From Circinella minor (Eukaryota; Mucoromycota; Mucoromycetes; Mucorales; Lichtheimiaceae), in NCBI GenBank assembly GCA_016758965.1, contig JAEPRB010000090.1:79901-143900 (forward strand): a stretch of DNA of 64,000 nucleotides. Reading direction: 5' to 3'. A program made the translations under genes and the position numbers. The notes under the pieces were generated by a model, which was given only the letters and a program-made list of their open reading frames with translations, was not told where the DNA came from and did not search any database. Positions 49,942 through 63,890 of this stretch are shown here, in pieces (position 1 is the stretch's first letter; every line of letters begins with the position of its first letter).

Positions 49942-52900
49942 TTATGATGGTTCAGATAATCTTTGTCTAGATAACCACCAAATCCATTCAGTCGCTCGAT
50001 CCTCACGTTCTTCCTCTTCAACATCATTGTCATCTTCGTCATGTGGCTGCCAGAGCCATGGTTGTTGTCCTTGACGTGAATCACCATGTTGGATTTTATG
50101 AACAACAGATTCTGTTGTTGGGTTTACCCCGGTTGTTGCATTAGTGTTAGGGTGAGCAGTAGCCCAACTTGGAGGCGCAGGTGCTGTAGGATCTTTGGTG
50201 GGCGTTGTCGGGGCGCTTGTATCACTGTCGTGATCACTTGTGCTACTACTTGATTCTCCAGGGTTCACAATGTCTGGCTTCATTTCTGTTTCGTCATGGT
50301 CGTTGTTGTGTTGTTGCTCGGAATAGAGTTTAACCTCTTCAGCTTTTGATACAGGTGACATGATCATATCCCCAAGCGATATATTGTCGCTATCATTGTC
50401 AATCACTTCACGTTCTTCTATTAATAATGAAGATGAGCTTTCTTCTTCTTCTTCTTCTTCTTCTTCTTCTTCTTCTTCTTCATCCTCGACTTCTTCTTCA
50501 GCCAAATAACCGATATCATCTTCTTCATCGTCTTCGTGCTCATCTTCATCCTCTTCATCATCCCAAACGATATCGTTACGTTCATTTAATAATAATTGCT
50601 GATATTCTGTCTCGGCATAGTCACACCAATCACTAACGGTAAAATAACCTAAACTTTCATCAAAAGCAGCCAATTCATCTTCAATGGTTGATACAACAGA
50701 TGCATTGTTATTATTGTTATCCGATTGCTGTAACTGTCTGCGTCTATCTTGTTCTTGTTTTCGTTTTGCGCGAATAGATCCTTGATAAGATTCATGGATT
50801 TGAAACCGATCAAAATTCACGAACGTATCAAAGAATCGTTCAGCAAGAAAACCATTTTGTTTTAAATCATGAAGTCGGAATTGTCCTGGTACTTGAGGTT
50901 GTATTAAGTCGTTCCTATTGATTATATTAAGTGTTCTTGTCGTCAGCAATCGTTTCCCCCTGAATTCAATCCTTTTTCGTTTTCATCTCATGTCACACTT
51001 CTTTTCGCGACAACAGAGAAAGGAAAAAGAAAAATGGGTTCTTTTTTACTCACATTTGACACAAAATGTTTTGAAATTGAATTTGATCATCATCAGCTAC
51101 TCCATAAAATCGCTGTCTATATAAGTATCATATCACAAGATATTTAAAGATTTGGCGGGTTGTGTGTGAGAAAAGGGTGTCCAGTCATTTTTTGTATGCA
51201 TCATATGAGTACATAGCTTATTTTCACGTTTTCTAGTACTAGCAGCAATATGAGATCATACCTTGCTTCCTGTTCTTGCCAAAATTGAGCTAGCTCATAA
51301 CTCGATAAGACGCCGTCGCCATCAGTATCCATACATCGGAACCTATATTACATACAGATACATATATATTAAGATTGTAACGTTAACATCTCTCCCTTCT
51401 TTTTTTTTAATTTTTTTTTTTTTGATTTCTCCCTGGTTTTTTCTCTCTCTGTTAAGGAGAAATATGGAGAAGAGTGAAAGCAAATAAATATCGTTGATAT
51501 CATTACCAGTATTCGATCGCCATTGGCGTGCTCTTGTCAACTTCTGACAATAAAAACCCTACATTTTAAGAGTAAATATATCAGTGATAATTAATGGTAG
51601 TTTAGTACACATGTAATCAAAGGGATTATTTACTCGTTTTTTTTTTCTAATTTTTCTTTTTAAAATACTTACAAATATAATCAAGATAAGTTAATGTGGG
51701 AGTATCACCCCATACTCCGCTACCACTTTGATCACGAGCAAAGGCGGCAATGCGCCCACATTGCATAATACGATGAACAACTCTTGGAGCCAATGCGGCT
51801 TGATTATATTTAGCCAAGTTGGCTTCAGAAATAATTAAATCGTGATCATCATCCAAGGTCCAGAATTTACAGTAAAGTACATAGAAATGTTTGTATGAAA
51901 AACAATCTCGAGTCTATTATTATTATACTTTTAATAATAAGAAAGAAAAATAAATAAAACAATCAGGATCTTTTCTTTAAGAAACTTACACTATTTAAAT
52001 CAACATTTGGTCCAAGCATATGTATCATATTTGCAAAATCACTCCGTCGAAATTGACTTAAATTCATTTTCCCACTTGGACAACGAGCTTCATAGTATAA
52101 TCGACAAATCACAGTTTCGACTAGAAAAAAAACGGTATTCGAGACAAAGAGAGGGGAAGATTGTTTTAGTTGGGTTAGAAGTTTTTGAAAATTTCCCCGG
52201 TTCAAACGTTAGGAAATATATTTCAAGAAGAAAAAAATAATAAAAAACAAATTTACTTACTATAGCGTTCTTGGAACATTGGATTATCTGCCAAGAACCG
52301 CAAGCCAGGATGGTGGAGTACAATATCTGAAATAAGAAGATTTTCATAACGTTACAATCGAGAACAAAAAAAAAAAATAGACAAATGAAAGAGAATAAGC
52401 TTTTTTTTTTACCTTCCAATACAGGCAAAAAGTCTTCTGGTAATAACCAGGCACAGTTAGGTTTTCTGAGAATATTAAAAAAGAGCGACTCGTCATCATA
52501 TCGATCTCGCGATAATTCAGTCCAACCACTATTATTAGAAAAAATAATTTACACAAGTATGAATATTTAATTTGATTAAGGTAGCTGTTATTCTCTAAAA
52601 TATAAACGTACTGAGCAAATTGGTCTAAAGTAATTCTTTCATCGCGTTGATGCATAAAATCAATCCTTCGAAATAGAGCAATATTCATATATCGTGGTAA
52701 TCCACATGTTCGAGTAATTGCTACAAAATGAGGTTCTGACAAGTATGGTTGGGCACCATAAAGATGACGTACAATAGCCTGAATATTATTATTATAAGTT
52801 AGTATACTGTTTTCTTGTTTTTTTTTTCTTTGTTTTGATACGATTATTATAAATAATATTCGACCCCATTCTCAGTTGTTATTATATACATGACACTGAT

Positions 52901-53449
52901 TATTATTACCATGATTTTACGGATTTTACGATCTCTTTCTTCAGAAGCAACAGGTTTACCATGAGGGAAGAAAAACGGAGGTATGTTTTTTTGGGTATCG
53001 ACAATGGTCTTATTATTAGTGTCACTGTTGGCAGGAGAAAAACGTAGCGGTGATGTGGGTAGCGATGGTGAACAGAAAACAGTTGAATTGTTTTGCAAAT
53101 ATGATGACCTTATTTTTTTTTCATGTATCTTATTTTGGTTATTTGCTTCTGATATTATATTAGTATTATGCTCCTCATGAATAGGTATTTCCGATTGTAA
53201 TGAAGTTGTTATAGTGTCCATTTTATCATAATCATATGTAGAGCTGTTAATAATATTACTGTTGCTATTATTATTATTGTTGTTGTTGTTATGGAAACTA
53301 TTGTGGCTATTATTTTTCGTCGTTGCCATGGATATAATGTTGGAAGGCATATCAGAATCTGGCGGAGTGACAACCACAGAAGGCGGGCAAGTAATAATGC
53401 TGCTGCAAAAAGAAGTGGTGTCAGAAGGTAATGTCGTTGTTATAATCAT
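49942..53449 (-). CDS. PP2A regulatory subunit B'' (PPP2R3 family, EF-hand)
   Basis: Targets and modulates protein phosphatase 2A, with calcium-sensitive EF hands. Ten exons (53449-52910, 52778-52612, 52528-52413, 52326-52261, 52120-51990, 51913-51673, 51558-51507, 51342-51262, 51116-51054, 50914-49942) give 809 residues. Residues 1-160 are Asn/Ser/Thr-rich. The core starts at [20 protein letters not shown] and includes [36 protein letters not shown], a degenerate EF hand ([11 protein letters not shown], about 361-371), a canonical EF hand ([12 protein letters not shown], 443-454), [20 protein letters not shown] and [16 protein letters not shown] long Glu/Asp-rich tail follows the core. The Met at 53449 is preferred to 53620 because the extra 57 residues read like leader sequence. 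Confidence 0.92.
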
Positions 53450-55438
53450 TGAATGTCGTGTGTTGGAATGAGCAATGTTAAAAAAAAAAGTAGGAGACGA
53501 AAAAGAAAGGGGAGAAATGTTTTTTTTTTTTTTTGAGTGATCAATATAATTAGTTAAAAAGAAGTCAACAATGGAAATAGGTTCTTTATTAACAAACAAA
53601 AAGCGAAGGTGTTGTTGCAAGGAGAAAATAATAATAAAAAAGGAATTGGGCTATTTTTACAAACCTTTGCATTGAAAGAATGATATAAAATTATATAAAA
53701 CCGGTTTGAGGGTATATATATGAGTATACTAGAAATACTTTGCTGGTATTTATTGATTTCTTTTAAGTCTGCGTTGTGGTGTTAGTTTTCAAATGTTGCT
53801 TCTGGTATGATATATTATTTTTTTTTCTTTTTCACTCCTGGTTAACAGTTTTTTTAGGGCTTACAAGAAAAAAGAAAGGGAAATAAAAAAAAGAGCGAGA
53901 AATGTATACTAAATCAAAAGTTGAAAATGAGGGGGGGAAGAGTTGTAGAGTGTATAAAAAAAGAGAGAGAAAAGTGAAAGAAAGAAACAGGAAAATAGAG
54001 TTTTTTTTTTCTTGGATGTATAACTTAACTATTCAAAATGTTAAAAAGAAAAAAAAAAGCAACCGCTCGCTTTTTTTCTGCAATGCAATGTATTTTGCGC
54101 CAGGATGAATTTTGACACGCAATAACATTCTCAAAAAAAAAAAAAAAGCTGCTTACCTTTTTGAATCTCTCCTAACGATTTTTTTTATGTAAAAAACAGC
54201 GTCATGATTATTATAATTTTATTTTAAATGATTTTTTTTAAGAAAATGCACTGTCTATCATTCTGTCTGTCACTTTTTACTCCAACTTACTAATTCCTTC
54301 GCATCGATTCCCCCTTCTCCGCATTTATACAAACCTCCCTTCAAACTCTCATCCTCCTTCTGGTTAGTTTTTTTTTATTCGCCCCTTGAACCCACGCATA
54401 CAGCTCGCGTTTCTTTTTTCCCCTTTCTCCTTTTTTTTTTTACCTCCTGTTTTACTCCTTTTATTCTGGCATCATCAAAATCATCGTACTCCCCTTTTTT
54501 TTTTTTTATCAAATATCTTTTCCATCAATTGTCTACATGTGTCTCCTTGAATGCAAGACGACCCAACAATAAAATCTAAAAGAGAGCGCTAATAAAGCTT
54601 ATATTACAATATAAAAATAAAATTAAACGACCAAAATAATAAAAATAATAGTATTATCCAATGAACTGATTTATTTTTAATGATGTGATGTGACAATTGT
54701 AATAATATTGTGTAAGTAAATCATTGTACGTAATCTATGATCTTCTCTTTAATAAAACAGTAAATAGCTAAAAAAAAAAAACCACGCGATATTAAATTTA
54801 TTGTTATGGTAATCTGCAAATGAATGGAACTGCTTTCAAAAAAAAAAAGTGCCACAGACATTATAGATTTCTTCATTGATGCTTATCTTATTATTATCAA
54901 TATTGTTGATGTGTCTTTAATAAAAAGAAACTTACACGAAAAAGGGCAAGCGAAGCACAGCAATAATGAACCCTCTTTTTGTGCTCCTCATTTTAGCGAC
55001 GACAATTAACTTTCCATTGTAGCACTTTTACTCCGATTTGTGCAGCACATTTCGTATAACATGTACATAATAACTTTCTTTTATTTATTTTTTGTTACAC
55101 TGTGTTAGTTTGATAAATTGCATATGTTTTTAAAAGAGGAAAAAAAAAAGTGAAATGATAATTAATGTTACAATACAAAAGGGGTATAATAAAATAAAGC
55201 CGAGTCTATATCTATAAAAGCAAACAACAGTACGAATAATATACTAGATCAGGAAGATTGGAGAACAAGGGTACGTATATTTATATAATAAGCAAAGAAA
55301 AAAAGAAAAACGTGAACGAGCGGAAAGGGTGTTATAACAAATATTGATAAAAGAAAACATACTTTATTGTAGCCACAAATAATAGTTTATTGACTTGTAC
55401 ATAAATACCAAAAATATGTTTTATCCTTGCTATTTAAA
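53450..55438. other. intergenic, promoter of the B'' gene and 3' side of the PAS kinase
   Basis: Two kilobases with no supported gene. Pyrimidine-rich blocks (54250-54540: CT-rich with C4-6 runs and T-tracts) stand out from the AT background. Confidence 0.4.
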
Positions 55439-58400
55439 TCAAAGGAGCCATTCATGTTTCACCACGTTTTGGATGTTAAACCTAGAGTCAATATTTGGAT
55501 CAAGCATACTGTCAATCAGCTCTCTTAGATCTATTATTATAATAAAAAAAAATTAGTTAATTCACAGCTTAATAATTTGTTACATATACTTAATAAAAAG
55601 AAGGCAAAGTAGGAAATAAGCAGAAGACGGAGGAACAATAAAAGATTGCTTTATGTACGCATGCATATGCCTAGTATTATGCATACATAAAACCATCATA
55701 TGAAAAAAAAAAACAAAGGAACATGTTAGATTGTGACCGCTACTTACTCGTAGGTAGTTCAAAGGGAAATATTAATTTCCTTTTAACGACTTCTTCCGCC
55801 GAGTGGAATGGGTTTGAATGATGAACAATAGTATAAAGGAGAACACCTAACGCCCATATATCTTGAGGTGGTCCTGTATAATTGTTGCCAGTAAGAACCT
55901 CAGGCGATGCATAATCAATTGTACCAACAAAGGTATCAAATGTGTTAGCTGTGTTATACTTCTTATTACTGCTGTCGGTTTTGATATAAGCAGCACTTCC
56001 GAAATCGATTAAGCGAATATTCAAGTTTTCATCAATCATGACATTTTCGTCTTTAATATCTCGATGAATAATTCCAAGTTCTTCATGCAGATGGTGAACT
56101 GCATATGCTATTTGTTTGAATATTTGTCGCGTGCATGGTTCATTCAAATTAGGATTATCTTCAATAAAATTGAATAATGTTTTACCATAGTTTTCCATAA
56201 CGATTTTATAATGTGCATCATCTTGTGAATACATGACTAAAACATATGATATTTACATTTCAGTGACAATTGCTAATATTAAAACTATGTAAAATATATA
56301 CAAAGTTCAAAAAAAAAATACTAACGCATTTCACAACAATTCGAATGTTTATTTTGTTGAAGTCTTTTAAGTATTTCAATTTCCAATGGTAGCGATGTTT
56401 TCTTTTTTTGATTCTTTTCTTTAATCACACGTGTTTTTTCAACATATTTAATTGTAACCTATTATAAGTTTTATACAAAACGTAATATCACTTTTTTAGT
56501 ATTGTTTATGTTTTCCAATTGTGACGTAAACAAAAAAAATATGATCGAGTCCAATAGAAGAATATATATATGATGGCTTTACCTGTTCACCAGTTACGCT
56601 ATCGTAAGCAGCATATGTAGTACCATACGATCCATGTCCAACACGGTTGGGGGAAATGGCGTAATTTGTAAATTTAGTAGACCACTTTGGAGTAAATTGA
56701 TACTTAACAAAGACCCAATGTGGCACTCCTTTGTCATAAGAATACTGAATATGCAAATGATTCAAAATATACTCTTCTTCATTCTTCCAGTTTTTTGCTG
56801 TAAATAATCGCTTTTGTTCGTCAATAACACCAGGCCATGCGTTTCCTTCAGCAGCCAATTGTTTACAATAGTTGCTCTTCAGTATAGCACCGTGAAACAA
56901 GTTATTTCTACTGCGGCTGTTATTATAATTATTTCTATTATCTCTTGGTTGTTGTTCGTTGCTGCAAATCATGCTGTCTTGTATCAATTCATCATAGTAA
57001 TCACCAATTTTATGGTAAAATTTTTGAATTACGCTGGGTACCTGTGGAAGTCGATCGATAACAGGCTTTTTCTTTTTCCATTCATGATTATCTACTTCAC
57101 CAAATAAGCAGCCGTTAACAGTTTCGCTTTCCCATACTATCGTCTCGCCCCAAGATACAGATATCATCCCGGTAATATAGGGAAGCGCTACAATATCCAA
57201 CACATTGGATTCTAAGTCGGGTTTGGTAATAAAGTAATGGAGTCCGTGAAATGTGGTTAATGGCTTGTCTAAATCTTCTATTACTTTATGATAGGGCATA
57301 CCCTTGACTGTTGATTTTGGATACTTAATAAAGTATTCAATATCGTAGTGGGTATTGGGATCGATGTTGTTATCGGTATAACTTGTTTGTGCCGTGTTAG
57401 ATTTACTATGCATGGAACTGAAGCCGGTAATAGTACCCTTGTAAGAAAAATTAAAAAGCGTTATTTTTACAACGTTAGCTTCATGAATTTTTTTTCTTCA
57501 AAATACTATCACTACTTTATAACAAACCTGGTCATTAAATTTAAGATGCCCGACAAGTACACATATATCAATAAATATAAATATATAGCCTATCATTTTA
57601 TTTGCTTCATTCTTTTTTTCTTTAACCCAAAGCGAGAACCATTTACGATTATAACTATTATTTTTGGGTGCAATTTTCACATATATCTAACATACAATAT
57701 TTTTACAGTAATTTTTTTTATTAGTAATAATAGTATTTTATTATGAAAGAGAATTTTTATATAAAGAAAAATAGAAAAAAAAAGAGGACTTACAACATCA
57801 CCACAAAAACGTATAATTTCATCATATGAAGTTGATTCTTCACCGCTAAATATTCTTGACTTGCATTTAGGCGTTAAGAGAATATCAATTGTCTTATTTT
57901 GCAGGAAACTTGGATGATAGCCAAAGAATAATTCATTCTTCACTGAATTACTATTGTTCGACTGACAAGAGTGAATACGCAAGCTATCATCGGTTTCAAT
58001 AATAGTGCACTTGTCAAATGGGTATAATAATTCAGTAAGATCAGGACCAACGATTTTTTTCCATGCATCGATCCGTGCTTTTTCTTCATCTTCATACCGT
58101 TGTTGTTCCTCTTGAATTTGACACTCAAGTAGGGATGAATCTTTTTGAAAATTCTTATTTTGAATAGCACTTGGCATTTTGAACGTCGATGGTTGCTGGA
58201 CCATTGGGTCGTATAATTTCTGAGAAAACTCTTCCATGGGCATTAATATATTATCGTCGTACGAATAGTAAGTATTGGTATCACTTTGGATGTTCTCTTC
58301 ACTGAAATAGCTATCATAAAGTATTTTTGTTGTATCTGTCGAAAATGGTAGTAATTCTCTACTGGTACTATTCTGAATACAATTTTGTTGCTGTCGCTGT

Positions 58401-58887
58401 TCTTCATCGTAAAAACAACTTGACCCGAAAGAGGAAAATGTGCTAAAAGAGTCTAGCTCTTCCATTGATAAAAAGCCTTCTTGTAAAATATTATATGTCA
58501 TGAGGTCAAGTGGAGCTAAAATAGTGCTTATAGAGGTCAGCGGGTCCCTAAAATACATGCCAGCAACTTTATTAGTACTATTACGCTGCCTCTTGAATAT
58601 TTTAATTAAACAAACATTTACCCGTTCTGTTTTACTATTTGTTGTTGCTGCAATAAATTACTAGGCAAATTCTTTGATGGTACTGTGAATTTGTTGTGAT
58701 GGTTGCAGTTGTGAAATAATGGTTGATCACAGCTCTTCCTAAAAGCGTTATCAGTATCCATTGGGTCGCAGTTACCAACCAATATCTGACTAACATCATT
58801 CCCAAGGTTAAGCTGATATATACCATCTTGATTTACTGATTTCCATCCAACTCCTTGCAATTCCTGACGTTTATTAATATGATCCAT
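55439..58887 (-). CDS. PAS-domain serine/threonine kinase (Psk1/PASK type)
   Basis: Nutrient-responsive kinase regulating sugar storage and translation in yeast and animals. Six exons (58887-58622, 58547-57794, 57437-56583, 56458-56326, 56236-55748, 55530-55439) give 862 residues. The N-terminal 420 residues carry PAS-like elements (FFGYHPSFL, GTITGFSSMHSKSN, with an intron between). The kinase domain begins at the Gly loop GHGSYG (607-612), Lys629 in TIKYVEK, HRDIKDEN with catalytic Asp729, DFG Asp747, the activation segment FVGTIDYASPEVLTGN and DIWALGVLLYTIVHHSNPF, and ends with a short EWLL C-terminus. The GTxxYASPEV segment and GPPQDIWALGV are PASK-like. Whether the PAS half is intact is not clear from sequence alone. 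Confidence 0.9.
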
Positions 58888-61742
58888 TCAGTCCTTAGCC
58901 GTTTTTCAGTCATATACACAGAAACCACAGGTACAGCAATGCTATTATTTGTATTCAAGTAACGAAAAAAAAAAAGACTTTATAGATAAATCTATTCAAA
59001 ATCATTTGCATTATGATTAGTTAAAATCATGTATGGGCGCCACTAAGAAGAGTGCTGTGCTTATATATATACAATGCATATGACTGCATGTTTTAAAATA
59101 TTACCAATAAAATCCCCACCAGCTTTAAATAAATCCTTTCAATTATTTATACAAAACTGTGCGGCGCACTTTATTTCTAAAAAGGGATTATCAATCTATT
59201 TTTCATAAGCCCCGAATCCGTCCCTTTCAGCAAAAGAAAACTACCTTGCGATTTGTTAATAGTTAAAACACATTGTAATTAATTCTCAATACATTATGGT
59301 AGGTGTAAATTAATTAAATACTCCTAGCGACCCCAGGCATATTTGCAAAAAAAAAAAAAAAAAAAAAAAGCTTCCACGGCTTCAGCAAAAGAGTGAGATT
59401 TAATTGTATGAATACAGAGATAATTATTATTGTAGCTCTGTTTTCTTATATATAGTAACTGAGGTCGACTTTGCTTTTATGATTTCATACACATACACAA
59501 CAAATGTACTACATTCTCATAAAAACATGAACTTACTTTAAAGAGGATTGGTTGAACCATGAATGACTCAATTTGTGTTATTTCTCATCAATTTGTCAGA
59601 AATTTTACAATATTGTTATGTCACATGCTTATTTTATCACGAGGTTTTTTTTTATGCTAATTGCCATTGTAGACACCAAATACTATAGGACATAGTACGT
59701 ATTTTAATATAGATTTGTTTATCCCATTTTAAACTAAATGGTTATTCCGTCAATTCTTTAACTTGTTGCTGAGCATCTATTTTTAGAAAGTATGATGAAA
59801 CTTTTAACTGAAAAAAAAAGATACTACGATGTGGTTTTTATTTGTTATACAATTGTCACAGTTTATGCTCAATTTGTCCTAATAGCTGGCGGTAGCAGCT
59901 CTACTACAGTAACATCCGTATTCTCAAATTCGAACACGCCTTAGGCTTTTGATGAAATTTTGAAATTACATCGAAACAAGTCATCATGTACGTATAATGA
60001 AAATGTTTATTTCTTGTCCCAATGAGGCATGGTGGTAATCATATAGTTTTAGCAAGCAAGGTGTGTTCTTTTAATCTTCTTTGGAGTACAATTATAGTCA
60101 ACTATTGGCACTGAAAAAAAAGGGTAATCCCCGAGTATTAGCATAACAGAGGAAAGGGACCAACGTAGTCACATTTTATATTTAATAATACTATACTGAT
60201 GTTTTCTGTTAAATGTTATAAGTATAGTATTAGATAGGGTGTACGTAACTGTCCTTATGATTTGATCACAATCAAAGATTTTGCATGGGGCATATGCATA
60301 ATACTATAAAACCGTTCACTCCCCTTCACGTTATTAGATATATATAATTATTGTGAGTATATACAATCATGCTACAGTATAATTCAATTTTCTATTTCAT
60401 AATGTCTTTATTTTTGCTCCTTATTATATAATTAACCCAAAAAGACCAAGAAAATCATACCTTTTTTAGTTTTCAACCCGAACCTTGATTGTGAAAACGA
60501 TTACTGGTAAGGAATATACAACGCCTTGCGCCACAGGTACGCAGTAGAACTACGTGTGGCTGATTTTTTTAAGTTAAGTATTTTGTGTTTTGTCCAACTG
60601 TGGATAAAGGAAGTAGTTGCTATGCTCATCGTTAAAAAACGTGAAGTGCGCCACCAATTGGATTTTTTTAAAAAAAATAGTTCCCATATCATTATGAACA
60701 ATCATAATTTCACACTTGAAATTTTTTTTTTTTTTATGTTGTACACTGTATCATGAGGTGTTATATATTCATAACTTAGCGCCAAGACCATGTGCCCAGT
60801 GACGCAGATCATCAACAAATCTTGAAAACACGTTTATTAAACTATCTATCCTGAGTCAACGAGAACATTTGGTAAAAGTATGCATTTACAATTGAGTGAC
60901 ACCGCTCTTTTCACACTTAAAAATTCTTTTGATAGTATATTAGATATCAAAACTATAATGATAAATAAATCAGTATAATAAACTTACAATAAGAGATTGA
61001 TGCCATCACAATCAGTACCTTTAACAAAGAGAATGTATGCTGTGTTAAAGTTTACGTCGTACAAATACTGCACTTTTCCAAGCCAATGATAAGATCACAA
61101 ATAATGTGATTCACCACTTCTGAGAACGTATTAATGAAATAATATTATTGTTACATACCCCCCACCATAATTTATGCACAGTATGTATATTTTATATGGA
61201 TATACATGTATAATTGATTGTTTAACGCCACCCCTATTATATGACTCTTATAAGCATTATCTAAACCAAACAACTAAACCCGAAACAAAACATAAAGGCG
61301 CATTGTATTATTGTATATATGATGTGTATACTTACTATTGGATCATCACTTTATTATTACCACGGCAAAGAAACCTTGAAAGGTTGTAGAAATCCGAGAA
61401 AACATATAATTAGCAGTACGTACGTACAATAAAAATAAAGAGACTTTATAATTCATAGACAATCATAAACAGCTATAATAAACATAATATTTAATGGGAT
61501 TTTATAATTCCAGTTTCATAGATACTGTAGTTATGGAGAACTTCTGTAGTTGAGGTAACTCGCAAACTTTAATATATATTGTTTACTAGTATATATAGTA
61601 TTATCATAACAAATTATTTATTATTATGATAATGTGATTCTTTCAAACCCTTCGTTGGTAAAAGAAGTGCGTGGGAAGCGTGGGAAGATTAAGCCCTACT
61701 TCTGGTTGTATGATTATTAGTTACACAAAGAAGTCTAAACTG

Positions 61743-61998
61743 CATATTCATGGATATTCATCCGTTCATGGTAGTTCATAGATATTCATAATGCTACAAT
61801 TATAACTATCTCATTGAATATTATAGAACTTGATAGGCTCATTGCCATTCATTGCTTCCCGTAAATATCACAATTATGGTCGCTTATAGACTTTACATAC
61901 TTTAATAGTTATCCATTATAATTTTTTATGCATATTCATGCACACCCTGCAATGACTATCTATACTTTTATCTATTTGGATTTTCATTGATATTCATG
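61743..61998. repeat. dispersed TATTCAT motif cluster
   Basis: ATATTCAT recurs at about 61744, 61754, 61782, 61931 and 61989, with related TTCATGG and TTCATAG forms between. It looks like a degenerate repeat or a cluster of binding-site-like words. No function known. Confidence 0.4.
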
Positions 61999-63890
61999 AC
62001 ACGCATTCCATATTTTATTTGCTGTGTGAGCTACGTAATTTCTATAAGAGAAACAATTGGTCGGACTACTGTGTTTTCATGTTGCACTTTTTTTTTTAAT
62101 AAAAAAGGACTGATGCTAAATGATACGTTAAAATATGTTTAAACAAAGAAAACAAGATACGATAATAAAAATATATACGTATATGACATGTACTGTGGAT
62201 TCTACTTGTGGTTTATACATACGGCGTAGACTTTGGTACATACGTAAAAATTCGTGCTTTTCATTTCCAATGCGCCATATCACATTATTATTTGTCAAAC
62301 CATAAGTCCTCTCTAGTTTTCTTTTTTAAATATATGGAGCTCACCGATAACTTCAATGTAAGTATTTTAGGGGGTACAGTAAAAAGTATAAATTTTTTTA
62401 TTTCATGCTGTACCAGTATTTATTGATCTTTATCTGCCTAACTTATGATCTATTTCATCGCTTTTGCTTGACAATTGGTTTTAGGTTGGGATGTACGTAG
62501 AAAAAAAAAAGTGATTTTTAACGGGCTCGATAGATCGTATCAAATTCTTGAAAAGGAAAGAAAAAAGGAACATATATACCAAATAAAAGTACCCTTCAAT
62601 TGAATCAATTTATGTTCTGGTATAGCAGAACATGTTCTTTTTTCGTAGTTGTATTGAAAAATGATTTCGGTTATGAAATTGATTCATTGTACGTACAGAA
62701 TTTTTTCTGGTTTTTATAGGCGGACCAATCTTTTCAATACGCATGACATGAGGATCAATTTTAACGTAGACAAATTCCATGTACGTATAAAATCAGCCAT
62801 AAAAATATTTCCATTACGACAAGTTGAAAAAAAAAAACATACGTGATCTTCAAGTTGTAAAATTCGGTTCGCCTAAAACTAGGAAAATCCAGTAAAAGAA
62901 ACTGATGACTATATTATCAGATGATACAGTGGAAACGTAACTTGAACTTGAAAAAGATTCTGATGATTTCAGTCTTCTCCCCAAATTTTTGGATTTTATA
63001 ATGTATCCTTTTTTTTTTATTGCCTATGTAACGTATTCATTCTAAGAGCGAATTATGACGCCTAAATACTTAGTATGTTATATTATTAATATAGTAACAA
63101 ACAAAAATTATGTACGTTTTAAGAATAGTTTGAAAAAGCACCAAATTATAATACGAATTCACTGATATAGGGAGGAGGGGGGGGGAAGTCTAGACGCCAG
63201 TAACTATAGTCTAGACAAAGCTGCTTGCTTGTCATTCATAAACATCAAGAATATATATAAATATATATTGTATCAGTCCATCAATGTACAACATCGAGTG
63301 TATTTTTCAGGTCATCTACTTCTGAACTATGGATATAGTATTCAAACATAAGTTTTTGAATTTTTAAATTGAACGAGATATATTACCCAATTATTATATT
63401 TATGACTATTTATAAAAAAATAATAAACGTTGTCGTTGTCGTTGTCATAGAACGGTTTTGCTTCAAGCTGGTTGGGAACAAGAGTATCTTTATTTCGTTT
63501 ACCTGTATTTAATTGTTGCTATTAATTCGACAGGAGTTATTGTCTAAATTAGATTATTGTATATACTATATGAACACGCATATATATCCATTAGTATATA
63601 TTGTTGGCGTGTCTGACTAACTTCTAGTGTAATGTGAAAGAAAACAGGTTTTTTTTCTTTGTCGTACATATTATAATTTTTTTTTGATGATACACGCATA
63701 AAATATATCAAAAAGGAGACATCATGGTAGTTATTAAACATGTGAATAAATATTAACATGGCGTCATACTATTACTGTTATAGTTTAAATAATGATCATG
63801 TACAATGTAGTTTTTTAGTTTTTTATTTGGTACAAGTGTGGTACTATTATTTATTTGCAAACCCTCAAAAAAATACAGGATTTTTCCTAA

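Noticed and set aside
50440..50485. TTC repeat as an intergenic microsatellite
   Set aside because: It encodes the poly-Glu stretch of the PP2A B'' tail and is in frame.
60501..60756. Overlapping frames on both strands in the right-hand gene desert
   Set aside because: Neither has a recognisable domain; mutual overlap suggests chance. Some inverted-repeat character was noticed but the arms are too imperfect to call an element.
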